Under the pieces are notes generated by a model, which was not told the origin of the DNA, searched no databases, and was given only the letters and a program-made list of their open reading frames with translations. This document shows, one piece after another, positions 1 through 11,850 of a stretch of 64,000 bases of DNA. Numbering within the stretch: position 1 is the first letter of the stretch; each line of letters starts with the position of its first letter. Source of the stretch: Anaeramoeba flamelloides. Lineage: Eukaryota; Metamonada; Anaeramoebidae. The position numbers and the translations under genes were made by a program. The stretch is taken from positions 11,284,001-11,348,000 of the forward strand of contig JANTQA010000057.1 of NCBI GenBank assembly GCA_027625915.1, read 5' to 3'.

Positions 1-439
1 AAAGTATCCTGTTAAAAAAAAATTAATTATGGTTTAAAAGTCCATATTTTTTTTTTTTATGATCCATTCAGAACACACATCCTTAACATTATTTTTATTA
101 AGAAAAACTATTCTTATTTAAAAAAAAAACGATCGTTTAAAAAAAAAATTTTTTTTTCAAAATTAAACAAAAAAGAAATCAAGTTTAATCAATGATCATA
201 TTAGATTATTGTTGTCTTTGCTTTGAAGTATGTGAAGGTATTTATTTTAAAATGGAAAAGAATTGAAATTTTCAACTTTTTAAAATTAAAAAAATCACAG
301 AAATCACTAAAGTTTTTTTTTTTTACAAAACTATTTTGATTCTATACAATATTCATTAATATACCAATATATTAAAAAATTTAGAAAAAAAGAAAAAATC
401 AAAAAATAGCACTTAAAATATTATATAAAAGAAGGAAAT

Positions 440-622
440 CTGTTTTATAAAGGAGATTCCATTTCAACTATTTCCTTCACATTTATATCCCATAATGACT
501 AGAAAAATTTAAAATCTCTTATAAAACATGTTCAAATGTATGTAGATGACCTTATTCTTGTTACAAAAGGGCCATTAAACACTTTAAAAATTAAATTTAG
601 AAAAGAATCTTTGAAATAATAA
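440..622 (+). mobile_element. Reverse transcriptase fossil, LINE-like
   Basis: One reading frame contains a GDSIS block (from about 452) and, roughly 30 residues later, YVDDLIL (539-559). Together these are the QGD-S and Y-x-DD blocks of the reverse transcriptase palm. The spacing and the YVDDL form resemble non-LTR elements of the R4/Dong/EhLINE kind rather than LTR elements, but so little is left that the clade is uncertain. No other domain could be recognised on either side. It is clearly broken and looks old. Treat as a fossil fragment. Confidence 0.55.
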
Positions 623-2190
623 AAATATTTGCGATGAACCTACATAATAAAAAAACTAAATATAAAAAAGAATTAAAAGATATTTTTTTATCATGGAATT
701 TGGTTCGAAAAAAAAAACATACCCCTTATTATTTTTATTTAAAGTTAAAGTTTCCTATGTATATAAACCAAAACATTTTTTTTTTTTTAATTATTATTTC
801 CAATAAGTAGGGGATTCATGGGGATAATTTTTTAGGGATAAAATGAGATTATCGCAAGTTCGGTCCAAGTTCACTAATTTATAATTTTATCACAAATAAA
901 AACCGTTTAAACAAATTTGACACATATTTCTGAAATTTTTCTTTGCAAAATCAAAAAAATAAGACTAAATCTATTATCTTTTTACAAAATCAAAATAATA
1001 AAGTACCCATTACTAATTTTTTTATATTTTAATGTTTACTGATTTTTTAAGTCAATTTGTTCAGATTAAGGACGTTCCTAACCAATTTGTAATATACAAA
1101 ACAAAGGTCAACAATATGTTTGTTCCAGTAATTATAATATACTATTCGACAATAAAAAAATATTTTTTTTTTGTAAAAATAAAGTATTTTTTTAGGGTCT
1201 ATTTTTTTAACTATTGTAAAAAGAAAAAAATTACCGAGTTATTAATTAAGTGTAGTGTTTATTCATGATGAAACTATTGGATTTCACTTTGTAATTGGTA
1301 AATATTATAATTACTTGGTTAAATTAAAAACCACTCGTGGAACTGCATTCTTAGAAGTATTTTATGATATAAATTTTTAATTTTAATAGATTATTAAAAA
1401 AAAGAAAAATTTACATATTGTTAAAATAATTTGGGGAAAATAATTCTTTGAAAAAATCCTCTAACATTTTCTTTTTTTTTCTTCATTTTTCTACAAATAT
1501 AGGATCAAACAAAAAAAAAAAAATGCAAATATCTTTTATTTTAAATGTACAGTATGTTTTCAAATGACAATGAAATTTTGTTACCAAAAATAACAAAATA
1601 GTAAAGAAATTTCATTTGTAAAATAATTAGTAAATATTGAGAAAAAGTTTTTAATTCTGTTTTTCTTGTCCTGCCTATTTCTAAGATCAACAATTTTCAT
1701 CTAGTTTTACATGAGCAAACAATTAAGGATCCAGTTATTTATAAAATGACTAAAAAGTGAAAATTTTTCAATTGAGAATAAGGGGTTGATTTTAAATTTT
1801 TTCTTTCAAAAACTTGAGAAAAAATAATCCATAACTCATTCCAAGTAAGAGAACATAAATGCGAACGAAATATTTGAAAAAAAAAAAAAAAATCACTATT
1901 ATTTTGAAAATGAGTCGATAAAAAAAAATGATGTGTAAAAACAATCCTCGGCCAAGTTAGTACTTTTTGAATCACATGGATCATTTCACAAAACCACGAT
2001 AATTCTTCTTTAACAATTATTATTCTAAAAAAAAAAAAGAATTTTCGAGTGGTTTATTAAAAAATGATTTGAAAAAATGAAACATTGAAAAAAAAAGAAA
2101 AAAAAATTAATTTTAATCTATGAATACTGGATAATAACCACTGAAACAAACATTAAGGAATATCCAAAATGAAGACACTATTGGAGTATC
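623..2190. other. Degraded sequence next to the RT fossil
   Basis: There is no supportable gene. Short protein-like stretches occur, for example a plus-strand open run at about 1630-1749 and an ATG frame at 1032-1268 whose first 40 residues look less random than the rest. They may be further remains of the retroelement at 440-622, but no domain can be named. The remainder is A/T-rich low complexity. Confidence 0.3.
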
Positions 2191-2541
2191 TGGTTCAAAA
2201 AATTGTGGGTCTATACCCTTAACCTCTTGGGATTAGAAGGAATAATAAATTTCAAATTTTTTAGAATTTTGAAATTTTACCTTATTGAATTCCTAATTGT
2301 AAGTCGGCACTGAAAACCAACCAAACCCTTTTTTGTAAGACTTGATTTTTTCATAGGTTTTTATTGAAAACTAGAAAAACTTGTATTAGAAGTAAAGCAC
2401 TTGGTCGGGGTGTGGAAAATACTACCAACTTACAATTAGGAATTCAATAAGGTAAAATTTCAAAATTCTAAAAAATTTGAAATTTATTATTCCTTCCAAT
2501 CCCAAGAGGTTAAGGGTATAGACCCACAACGTTTTGAACCA
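2191..2541. repeat. Long foldback, 114-bp arms
   Basis: The left arm (2191-2304) and right arm (2428-2541) are nearly perfect reverse complements around a 123-bp unpaired loop. The outer ends read TGGTTCAAAA and its complement with one or two mismatches. No open frame lies inside. It could be a foldback or snap-back transposable element, or a locus that transcribes a long hairpin. Near-identity of the arms suggests recent origin or ongoing gene conversion between them. Confidence 0.85.
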
Positions 2542-2569
2542 CATATACCCATACACATGTTCAAAAATG

Positions 2570-3320
2570 ATTTTTTAATTTTTCATGTTTTTTGATAACT
2601 TCAATTATAATAAACACTATTGGTTAATAAAAGATCTTGGATCAAAAAATATTTTGTAAGATATTTTTCAATTTAAGTAGAAAAATCCAATTTTCCAGTT
2701 TCTATTATGTTTTTTTTCAATTTAAGAGTAAAGTTTTGAAAATTTTTTTTCTTCAGACCTAAAAGGTCATTTTATAATATTTTAAAAGTATTTTAAATCT
2801 GATGAATATCTTTCAAATATGGAATAAATTATTTGGACTATTAAAGAATTATTTGTTCAATAAATTGGAAAAAATATTTTTTTTTTGATTTTCCATTAGG
2901 ATTTCTTGGGTTTTCTGTTTATTTGGAAAATCAATAGATTTTCGTTAGCTTTTTTTGAGTTTTCTATTTATTTGGAAAATCAATAGATCTTCGTTAGGTT
3001 TTTTTTATTTTAGAAATAAAATAGAAAACCTCAAAAAAACCTAGAACACTTAACTAATAAAACAGAAAATCTCAAGAAAAGCTAGGCACTTGACGGACTC
3101 TCAATATTTATCATCAGTTATTTTTAATCCGTATTTGAGTTTTTTTAGATGAGTAGAGTGTTTTCAAAACTATTAGTTATTACCCATTCAAAAAAATATC
3201 ATAAAGTTGAATTTTTAGAAAATTCATTGTCGCATCCATTTAAAAATTTTTACCTCAAAATAGAAATTTTTTTCTTGACTGGAGAGTTTTAAAAATCGTA
3301 GTACTACTAACAACAATAAA
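2570..3320 (-). repeat. Dispersed repeat R1, copy A
   Basis: This stretch, read on the minus strand, matches plus-strand stretches at 27110-28228 and 34160-35095. Shared landmarks are the TAGTACTACGATTTTTAAAA block, the GAATTTTCNTTNAATTCAAC block and GATGATAAATATT. A tandem duplication of about 52 bp lies at 2898-3005, with inverted relatives of the same words at 3025-3090. No coding potential is recognised. Confidence 0.6.
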
Positions 3321-3844
3321 TACAACAGCCTCAAGATTTTTAAGAACCGGAAAGTTGATTTTATTGTGAATAAACTCAATTAACAAGCAGGAGGAGGAAA
3401 TGATAATTGTAGTAATAGGTTTGTCTAACTTGGAATTTTCAATTTTATCTTTTCATACAAGTGGTGTGTAGTAGCTTTTTTTTTGGATATTCCTAAATAA
3501 TTAGTATTTTAATGTACATAACAAATTCATTAGTTACCCTCATCTTTAAATGTTTTCAACCAAGAGATTAATTAAAAACAAATTGTTTGGAGAGATTGAA
3601 AAGAAAAACAAAACATTTTCAATCGTTTTATCAGTCAGGTTTTTTGTCAAGTTTGGTTGGTGATCGAAATTGTCTTGCTTAAAAATTGTGAATGCAATTG
3701 CTCAAAATTCAGAAAAAAAATTTCTCAAACATCAAAAATATTGCAAACAAATCAGGTTAAACAATTGTTCTCAAAACAAATAGCTGGTGTTTGAATAACA
3801 AATGGGTTAAAAGTTTCTGTTCATTTTCGTTTTCTTTTTCAAAG
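3321..3844. other. Unassigned stretch upstream of exon group
   Basis: A plus-strand frame of about 64 codons without an ATG is open at about 3600-3792. A shorter one in another frame runs at about 3581-3680. Either could be an upstream exon of the gene at 3845-4244, but neither gives a recognisable domain and no junction is convincing. Confidence 0.2.
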
Positions 3845-4244
3845 AGAGATCACAACCTCAAAATAAAACCATTTTCTTTGGAAACTCTATTTGAAAAAGA
3901 AACACCAGGAAAATTAAGTGACTTTTTTCCGATTTAATAGACAAACAACAGTATTGTGTGCTTTCGGATCCAGAAAAAGCATTAGTTTTTTTTTTTTTTA
4001 AAAATTCTTTTTGATTCCTAAATGGAAATTTTTTAAACGAGTAAGAAATTACATGTAAAAATGTTGTGGTGCCATTAGTTAGTAAACAAAAAATAAACAG
4101 ATCAGGCTAGTCCCTTCAAATGAAAAGCATTATCAAGACAATCATCCGAATTTTCGGCGAATTAATGCCGATGATGAAAATAACGGAACAACCAACATAG
4201 AATTTCCCAATTCTGCACAAACAGTGATCAGTTCAAAAAGTTAA
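3845..4244 (+). CDS. 3' part of a spliced unknown gene
   Basis: Two exon-like pieces join in phase: 3845-3917, after an acceptor ending CAAAG, and 4111-4244, after an acceptor ending GGCTAG. The junction uses a GTGACT donor and gives ATC from A plus TC. The product starts RDHNLKIKPFSLETLF and ends at a TAA after TVISSKS. Base composition over 4111-4244 is clearly less AT-rich than its surroundings, as in the confirmed exons of this window. No domain is recognised and the 5' exons are not found. It converges on the SH3 exon at 4460-4650, which lies on the other strand. Confidence 0.35.
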
Positions 4245-4459
4245 AACCAGAAAGAGTTTTTATTTTTGTTTTTTTGTTCGAAAGTAGAAATATTTTTATA
4301 ATTTTTGAATTTTTCCCATTTGTTTAAAAAAACAAAGACAAAAAGGGAGAACAACAAATCCTCCATAGTTTAGTGTGTGTTGTTTTTGTGAAGATAATTT
4401 TTTTTATTTTGTTCACTTTGCAGTCATCTTTAAGAAAAAAAAAAATTCGAAAGTCTTAC

Positions 4460-4650
4460 TTGGGATCAAAATAGCCAGAATTTGTTAACCCTTTCATTAA
4501 AGGATAGCCAAACCATAAGGAATTTGTATTTTCAAGGACAACTATTTTGTCACCAATTGAGAAAGAGATTTCTGTGGGATCCGTTTTTTTGTAATTGCTT
4601 ATGGCAAGAACTTGAAAAAGTGCTTTTTTTGAAAAATTGATCTTTGACAT
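4460..4650 (-). CDS. First exon of an SH3-domain protein
   Basis: The ATG at 4650 opens a 63-codon exon. The SH3 signature is visible: an ALF-x-VLAISNY start, TDPTEISFSIGDKIVVLE (the E-L-S-F-x-x-G-D block), and NSLWFGYPLMKG followed by SGYFDP, which corresponds to the W and G-x-F-P-x-N-Y-V strands. SH3 domains are cytoplasmic modules that bind proline-rich peptides. The open frame ends at AA followed by GTAAGA, so the apparent stop is read as a splice donor, leaving phase 2. A phase-compatible continuation exists after an acceptor near 4038, but no domain confirms it. The extreme N-terminal position suggests a larger signalling protein. Confidence 0.6.
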
Positions 4651-5033
4651 AAGAAAAGAAAAAAAAAAAAAATGATTATTTGCTTTACTTTGAAAGTGTA
4701 AAGAATTGTGAGTTAATGTAAATGGAACACGAACATTTTATTAGCGTTTGGGTAACTCTGAATAATTTTTTTTAAATATATTAACCTCTTTTTGTAAAGG
4801 TTGAGGATTCTTTATTTGCTTCTTGGGTTCTTGTTTTTTCGTTAAAATGTTCAAAAGGAATTTTCAAGTTTTTTTTCACAAATAGTTCACTTAGTCAAGG
4901 GAACAAAAGATGATTTTTTTGTTTTCCTCATTAATTTTTAAAAACAAAAATTTCAAGATTACACTTTAGATTTCCAAGTTGTTAACTTTTTTTATTGTTA
5001 AATTTTTTAATTTTGTGAATAAAAATCTTATTG
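4651..5033. other. AT-rich intergenic stretch
   Basis: This lies upstream of the SH3 exon on the minus strand and should include its promoter. I see no gene or repeat with a clear partner. Confidence 0.3.
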
Positions 5034-5245
5034 TTATGAACAAAAAAACACCGAAAAATGTGCCTGTTTGGTAAAGTCACCAAAAAGTTTCAAAATAACC
5101 CCATTAAATTTCAAATCTTTTGTGCAATTAGAAACTTGGTGATTAATTTCTAGCAACGAAAAGTTTACAATTAGAGTATGACGAATTGGGCAAATCACAT
5201 TAGTACTACATGGTTCAAATCTCTCTAATAATTCGAAAAGTCAAG
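5034..5245 (-). pseudogene. Unrecognised open minus-strand stretch
   Basis: About 66 codons are open without an ATG, including VICPIRHTLIVNFSLLEI and FNGVILKLFGDF. Residue use is varied (Cys, Pro, His, Asn), unlike the Lys/Phe/Ile noise of random AT-rich frames. A second, out-of-phase open piece (FLIDEIKEKVLLDF) lies just upstream at about 5238-5285. It could be an exon of a spliced gene or a decaying host gene. No family is recognised. Confidence 0.25.
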
Positions 5246-6357
5246 TAGTACCTTTTCTTTGATCTCATCAATTAAAAATGATCCCTATATTAAAAACAAA
5301 CCCTAAAATTTTTGGATAAAAAAAGAATTCTAAATCACATTAAGAGTTTAAGTTATCGATGTTTAGAACCTATAATTGCCAAAGTGTCTTTCTTAAATTT
5401 GTCTTTCATTTAATAAATTGTGAAAACAGTTCTTTTTTTTAAAAAATTAAATAATTAACGTCTACATAATTTTAAGAAAATTATTTTCTCAGAGTTCAAA
5501 TACATTGGAAAAATAGCTAGTTTCTTCGAAGGGAGAAAAAAAGTAATCATTTTTTCATGTTTTTAGGTTGATAATTATTGAGAAAATATTGAAACGTCAC
5601 TTTTTTAATCACAAACCAATTTATTTAGTCAAACACATGTTGCCGATTAAAAGAGCTATTTCTTTTTTTTTGGAGAAGATATATACATCAAATGATGAAG
5701 GTAATAGACAATGAAAAACAACAAGCAAATAAGGTATTGATTTCTTAAAGTTCTCTTATCTAAAAAAATATTCTAAAAAAGAAGGATCAAATCGGAAAAT
5801 TTTTCTAAAAAAAATAGAGTTAATTATTTTTTCTTTAAATAAAAAAAATCAGAAATTAGTTACAAAACTGAGAAAATTATGAAAAATATTAAACGTATGT
5901 TATTCCTAATTTAAATTTTATTGAAAATATCAAGGAGTTGACTTGCAAAATAGGTTTGACCCTTTCTATCCTTTTGAGTTGTAGATTAGATATTTGATAA
6001 GAGCAAATGAAAAAATCCAAGGATTTTATACTGTGAAAATAAGTCTTCTGATCTCTGTCGTTATCAATACAAATTCTAAAGACTAATTATTAAATAAAGT
6101 TGTATAATTATTGTAATTTTAAAGTTTAGGTATTGATAAGTCATAAGAAAATTGATAATATTGACAATTTTTAATTAAGATCTTTGCTTATATTGAAATA
6201 AAAAATGCTATCTTACAAAACTTATCTAACATATCACAATCCATTTTACTTTTTTAGAAAACGATTACACATTAAATAAACATGATTGGTGATTCTTTAA
6301 AGTTCCTATGAAAGAAGAATTTTTTAAAATACAAAGGATCAGAGATTAGAATTTTTC
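5246..6357. repeat. AT-rich region with dispersed repeat R5
   Basis: There is no gene. The part at about 5700-5960 is a diverged relative of 27500-27745 and 33690-33930. Shared words are ATTCTTAAAGTTCT-like at the start and AAATATCNANGAGTTNACTT near the end. Nothing else was recognised. Confidence 0.45.
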
Positions 6358-6541
6358 TTAAGGGACTAATCTCGATTAAATCTTTTTATCTATTTTTTAA
6401 AAAAGATCGAGAAAATATTTTACCAATTACTTAGATTTGAAAGCCCCCCTGTTTATTACCAATATTAAACATATTTCTAGACAAGAAATCTTTATTTAGA
6501 AATTTGTCAAAAAAAAAAAATAATAGATACTAGCCCCTTAA
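6358..6541. mobile_element. TTAA-flanked miniature element, copy 1
   Basis: Both ends carry TTAA followed by the inverted motif GGGACTAATCTCGATTA / GGGGCTAGTATCTATTA. The same inverted ends bound 13332-14275 and 15372-15549. Short length, inverted ends and a palindromic TTAA at each edge suggest a non-autonomous DNA element. TTAA target duplications are typical of the piggyBac superfamily, which is why I favour it, but no transposase is present in any copy. Confidence 0.6.
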
Positions 6542-6639
6542 AAAATATACACAATTGTTGACAGATAATCTTTTAAGGAAGGAATTACATTTTACCATTT
6601 TGCAAAATTTTAATTGTGTTAGCCTTACTTTAAAAAATA

Positions 6640-8290
6640 TTTTTTGAGTGCCACCAGATAATGAAATTTTTAAACGAAGCCTTATTCCCAGGTCTATTTA
6701 TGAAAGGAACACATGTGATTCAGAGTTGAATCTTTACTTTTTTCATTTTTTTGGAATGATTTTTTTAAATAAATTTTTGGTTTTATTATAAAATATCTTT
6801 CATAATAATTGGTCCATTAAAAATCAAATTTTAAATAAAAATATTTTTAATAATTGAAGTTATCTATTATAATATAAAAATTTAGATTTGAATATTCAAT
6901 ACTATACTCAAGAGATATTTATTTTTTGTCTAAAAATAAAAGAAAAAAAAAAAAAATAAAAACTGTTAAAAAAAATTGGGACATTTTTTTGAAAGAAGCA
7001 TTACATAAAAAATAGAAAATTTAAAAAATTAAAAAAACCCATTTATCGATTCTCCTTCCCATTTGAATAACTAAATCTAATCTCTTTTTCATATTTGAAA
7101 CCAAATTTTTCATTAATTCATCGGTTACTTCTTTCAAATTTTTCATTTTCATTTTCCATTTTAACAAAACACTTTTGAAAAAATAAAAAAGAGAAAAAAG
7201 GTTTTATTTGCAAACTTTTCATTGTGAGAGGAAAAACTTCAAAATGATACAAAAGCAATTCATTATTCAAATGTAAGGTGAGCGATTTATTATGAAATTT
7301 AGTTGATTTAGTTTTGGATCTAGAAATGTGTTTATCTGAATTTGTGAAATTAATCAATGAGTAAACCAAAAAAATCGACCCTAAAAGGTGTGTATTTGAA
7401 ACAGTTATTTTTTTTTTTCGAAGACCAAACACAAAAGATCACCTTTCCAAATAAATTTGTTGTAATCAAGAATGAAAAAAAAATCAAAAAACACCTATTT
7501 GCAAAGATTTTTTTCTTTGCTTCTTAATTTGTATGTATCTAAATTATTTATAACCTTAAATTTCTCACCCCTTTACCATCTATTATTATTTTATAAAACA
7601 TGTTTTTACAAATTTGCCTACAAAATTTGATTTTTCAAATATTTTTATCAAACAAAGCCAAAATAGAGAATACTATTTCAAAAATTTAAATAAATGAGTT
7701 GAATTCTCGTTAAAAAAAAATAAATACTAAAAATCCAACTCTAAATTACAGAAAAATTTAGAAAAAATTTCAATCATAAATTAACAATGATTTTTCTTTC
7801 TCATTTTAATGTAATATAAATAATTATAAAATCAAACTAGAAAATGAATAAATCTTTATTTCAGAGGAATATTTCAATAAATACCCTATTTTCTGAACTC
7901 AATCAAGAATTAAACGAATTAAATGAAAGTAGGAATTTTTAATTTCATTTTGGAAATTCTTACTAAAAATAAAAAGTAATTTGTTTCTCAAAAATTTTCC
8001 AAATAACAACATTCCCATAAAGAATTAAAAACCAAACCAAATTAAGAAGAAGTAATTACATCAAGTGGTTACAGATAAGATCAAGAAATAAATGATTTTT
8101 ATTTATTTTTTGATTTTTGATCAATTTTTTCATTTTTTTGATTTCCATTTTTTCGATGATATGAAAAGATATTATACTAGGATATATTCCACTCTAGTAT
8201 TTATTAAAATATCAATATATTTGGTTAAAAAAACGATTTGAAGGATTCAGTTTATCATAAATGATGACATTCAAAATTTGAAAAATGTAC
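6640..8290 (+). repeat. Dispersed repeat R2, copy 1
   Basis: 6793-7302 is nearly identical, in the same orientation, to 62053-62565. The longer span is a diverged relative of 38075-39790: the GAGTNCCAC start, GGATCTAGAAATGTGTTTAT, GATCACCTTNCC and AATCAAGAATGAAAAAAA. In the 38-kb copy parts still read as a reasonable protein, so the family may once have coded for one. Its identity is unknown. The minus-strand open frame at 7118-7432 is not convincing as a gene. Confidence 0.6.
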
Positions 8291-8396
8291 TCACCTCCTT
8301 AAATTAAAAATTACAATAAATTTCTTCACAATTGGGAAAGAATTAAGAAAAATTATAATTATTACTAATCATAATTTAAAACTTTCTCAAAATCTA

Positions 8397-8593
8397 CAGC
8401 AAGTTCCGCTTTTAAGACACAAACTTTCTAAGAAATTTAAAACACAAAAAAGTCCCAAATTAAGATATATTTTTTCGATTTTTTTAAAAAATTAAATTAT
8501 TGTACTAGAATTTCAATTTGGTACCTTAATTCGAGATTTTTTTGGTACTTTAAATTTCGTTGAAAGTTTGTGTCTTAAAAGTGGAGCTGACTG
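8397..8593. mobile_element. Mariner-like MITE, copy 1
   Basis: A 197-bp element bounded by TA on both sides, beginning CAGCAAGTTCCGCTTTTAAG and ending with the complement of CAGTCAGCTCCACTTTTAAG. The arms are about 80 bp. TA target sites and CAG termini are characteristic of Tc1/mariner elements. No open frame is present, so it is a miniature non-autonomous copy. Related copies lie at 21925, 23918 and 40161. Confidence 0.8.
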
Positions 8594-10515
8594 TAAATTA
8601 TTTAACCTAGAAATTTGATGTATAATTGGGCGTATCATTGATATAAAATTAGAACCCCGCCTCTAACAACCATGATAAATAAAAAAATACCAGTTTAATC
8701 TTTGAACATTGATTTATTGTTTTGTGAACCGATTTAATTTTGGAAATTTAGCTAAAAATCTATGAAATTTTTGTTCAATAATATTTATTTATAACTTTTT
8801 TTCAGTCAAAAGTATCCAATTTTATTGAATAAATAGAATAAAATTGATGAGTTTTAATTAAATATTCTTCTCAAGATAAAATTTCTCTTTATGGATTAAT
8901 ACATTTTTTCTGATTTTAAAAATTTTCAAAATACAACCTTTTTCCAAAATATTAAAAAAAAATATATTTTCGTGAAAGAAGAAAGAAATCTTATTATATA
9001 TGAATGAAGTGTTAAAAAATATATTTAAAAATAAAACAAATATGTTTATAGCCTTATTTTCTATATATATTATCCTGATACAAAACAAATTTCAATAATT
9101 ATTTTAAACTGAAAAAAAAAAATAAATTTCTTTATTAGACATATTCCATATCAAAATTTTTTCTTTTTTGTTTATTAAAAAATTTTGATCAAAAAACGTC
9201 AAAACATTAAATTAGAAATTTTTCTCTAAATACTTTTTTATGACCGATAAAATTTCAACCGAAAAAATAAAGAAATATTAAGAAATTTGATTATTTCGAA
9301 CTAATAATTATTAGCATACTCTTAATTATTTCTGTTGATTCATAAAATCACAACACTGAATAATCTTAATATTGTTTTAATATTATTTCTCTTATTCTGA
9401 AAGATTTTTGAATATCACAAAATAATTAAAATTCATAATTATAAAAATAAAAAAAAATCAATATTATAAAAACTTCTTTTAATAATATCTTTTGTTATTC
9501 ATGTACTGAATATTTGAAAAAAAAATGTTACTTAATATTTTAACTTTCAAGAAATTTAATAAATAGGAAAAAATAAAAGAAATATACATTTTTTTCAGGA
9601 TCTTCAAGAGATTTAATAATTGGTTTATTAATTTGCTATTTTTTTAAAAAAAATAAATTTGAAATGTTATAAATATTTACAAATATTCAGAAATTGCCAA
9701 AGGTGATACAACTGATTTAAATAATTGATTATTTTTTTAAAACTTCTATAAGGTTATAGATTTTAAAAAAGTAAAAAACTTTTGCAATATAAACACTTTT
9801 TGATAGTTTAAATTCTGTCAATTTTTAAAAAAAGTACTAATTTAGAAAAAAATCTTTACTTTATTTATTTATTTATTTATTTATTTATAGAAAGGGGTAA
9901 TTAAAGAAAAATCATTAAATAAAAAAAGAGAAGAAGAAAAATAATTAAAATATATATAAATAATAAATTTATCATTTTCATGACCAAATAGAAACTATCC
10001 ACCAACTGAATACACATGAGGGGCAAAAACCCGATACCAAGTTTATCGATTATAGATAAAAATTCCACATTCCGTGAAAAAAATCTTTACTTTCCAAAAA
10101 ATAAAAAAAATTTACAAAATGTTTCTTTTTCTGTTTTGAACCAAAAATTCAAACTAAAAAGAATCAGGTTGTTTTTTATGAAAATTTAATTGGGTAAAAT
10201 TAATTCTTTAAAAAAATGATTTATTATTTCTCTAAAGATGATAAATGAGTTTGTTTCTCAATTTTTGTTGTGTGCTTTTGTCAAGATAACTTCTCAATGT
10301 TCTTTTGCAAAAAAAAAAAAAATAAATAAAAATGAGTTAGTACCCCCATAAATAACAAAATTTTGATGATAATGAAATTTTTATTTTAATTTTACATAAT
10401 TTTTAAAATGGTTGAAACTGAAATAATTTAGAAAAAGGGTAGAATTTTAATTTTTCAAAACAAAATAATAAATATATTCAAAGAGTGACAAAAATCTAAC
10501 ATTAATAAATTTCCC
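8594..10515. other. AT-rich region without a gene
   Basis: No coding sequence is supported; the minus-strand frame at 8858-9088 is a Phe/Ile/Lys-rich chance frame. A (TTTA)n microsatellite lies at about 9862-9890. At 10016-10080 a short block resembles 11782-11850: both have GGGG, then ATCGATTATAGATAAAAATT or ATCGATAGTAAATATAAATT, then CCAC. Confidence 0.4.
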
Positions 10516-10749
<234 letters not shown>

Positions 10750-10957
10750 TGTTGTTGTTTTTTGAGTAATAAATATATTTTAATAGGTAAAAATCAAAAA
10801 TGAATTTCAAATTTGTAAAATAATCCTTTTATTTGGGATTTTTTTCTGATTGAAAGAAAGTAAGAATAATGATAAACTGAAAAAGTTTTGAAATTTTAGC
10901 CGAATTTAGTTTCTTTTTGAGATGGATTTAAGTCAAGCTTAAATAAAAAAATTTTTA

Positions 10958-11304
10958 ATGAGTTTTGAAATCTTTTTTGAAAAAAAATTTGGTCAGATTT
11001 TTATTTTTTTTAATTGCAGTTCTGGATTTGATTACAAAAAACCTGATAAAAAGACCTTTAACTATCAAGGAATCTTTATTAAATTATTACAAGAAATTGA
11101 ATAATCAACATGAAAAGAATTTTCATATGATCTTTCTTGTCCAACAATCTGAGTTATTAATAGATATATAAAATATGTCCACTTTTAATTTGTTTGTATG
11201 GAATATTTAGGTGTATCTATTCTGTTGGTCAAGGGTTCCCAAATGAATCTCGGGTTAATAGAATTATAAAAAAGATCAATCATCATCAAGTTTGTTACAT
11301 CTAA
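10958..11304 (+). CDS. Small three-exon gene, unknown function
   Basis: Exons 10958-10991, 11020-11152 and 11211-11304 join in phase and give an 86-residue protein beginning MSFEIFFEKKFVLDLI, with a middle rich in helix formers (IKESLLNYYKKLNNQHEK) and an end IYSVGQGFPNESRVNRI. Donors are GTCAGA and GTTATT; acceptors are TTGCAG and TTTAG. The introns would be only 28 and 58 nt. Residue use is varied and all three pieces are open in the chosen frames, which supports a real gene. It is divergent from the ubiquitin copy, with about 210 bp between the two start codons, so they could share a promoter. No family is recognised. Confidence 0.5.
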
Positions 11305-11748
11305 ATTTTAAATACAAATATTAAGGAATGGGTCAATCTGGGAGAGTGTTGAATTCTTGTTAGATTTCATATTCACTTCTCAAAAAGAATTTTCATTTTG
11401 AATAAAATAAATAAAAAAAATTATTAATTTTAAAGTTAGAAATAAAAAATTTTTTTTCAGTTTAATGTTTGAAGGAAAAATTTTAAAAAATAATCAACTT
11501 TAAGGATTTTAAAGTAGAATTTTAATTTGTAAATCATTTGGAAGATGTAAAAACAACTAAAAAACATTTAGAATAGCTTCAGAATTGTTATGTGTTTTTA
11601 GTATGAAATGGAAATTATGAAATTATTAAAATCAAATTTTAGTATGATTTAAGAAATGTAAAAATGTAACAATTGTTGGAAAAATGATTATTGTCAATTT
11701 TTTGTATAAGACATTTTGAGTGTATTAATTTAACTGAGATTGTAGAAA

Positions 11749-11750
<2 letters not shown>
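11305..11750. other. AT-rich stretch without a gene
   Basis: This follows the small gene and should hold its 3' untranslated region. No repeat partner or gene was recognised. Confidence 0.3.
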
Positions 11751-11782
<32 letters not shown>

Positions 11783-11850
11783 GGGGGGTAAAACCTGATT
11801 GAAAGATTATCGATAGTAAATATAAATTCCACCATTTGTGATTAATAATT
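11751..11850 (-). repeat. 31-T/7-G run joined to a short dispersed repeat
   Basis: A run of 31 T (11751-11781) is followed by 7 G and about 60 bp related to 10016-10080. Read on the minus strand it is the repeat, seven C, then a 31-A tail, the form left by reverse transcription of a polyadenylated RNA. It may be a small retroposed sequence (SINE-like) or simply homopolymer expansion. Confidence 0.4.

Noticed and set aside
1739-1984. 81-codon minus-strand open frame
   Set aside because: Composition is Phe/Ser-rich, and the opposite strand has a better protein-like stretch just before it; no support for a gene.
5205-5240. GGTTCAAATC word like a tRNA B box
   Set aside because: The flanking bases do not form a T-arm or acceptor stem and there is no A box at the right distance.
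9862-9890. Short TTTA tandem tract as a possible array or origin
   Set aside because: Simple microsatellite; no spacers or conserved flanks.
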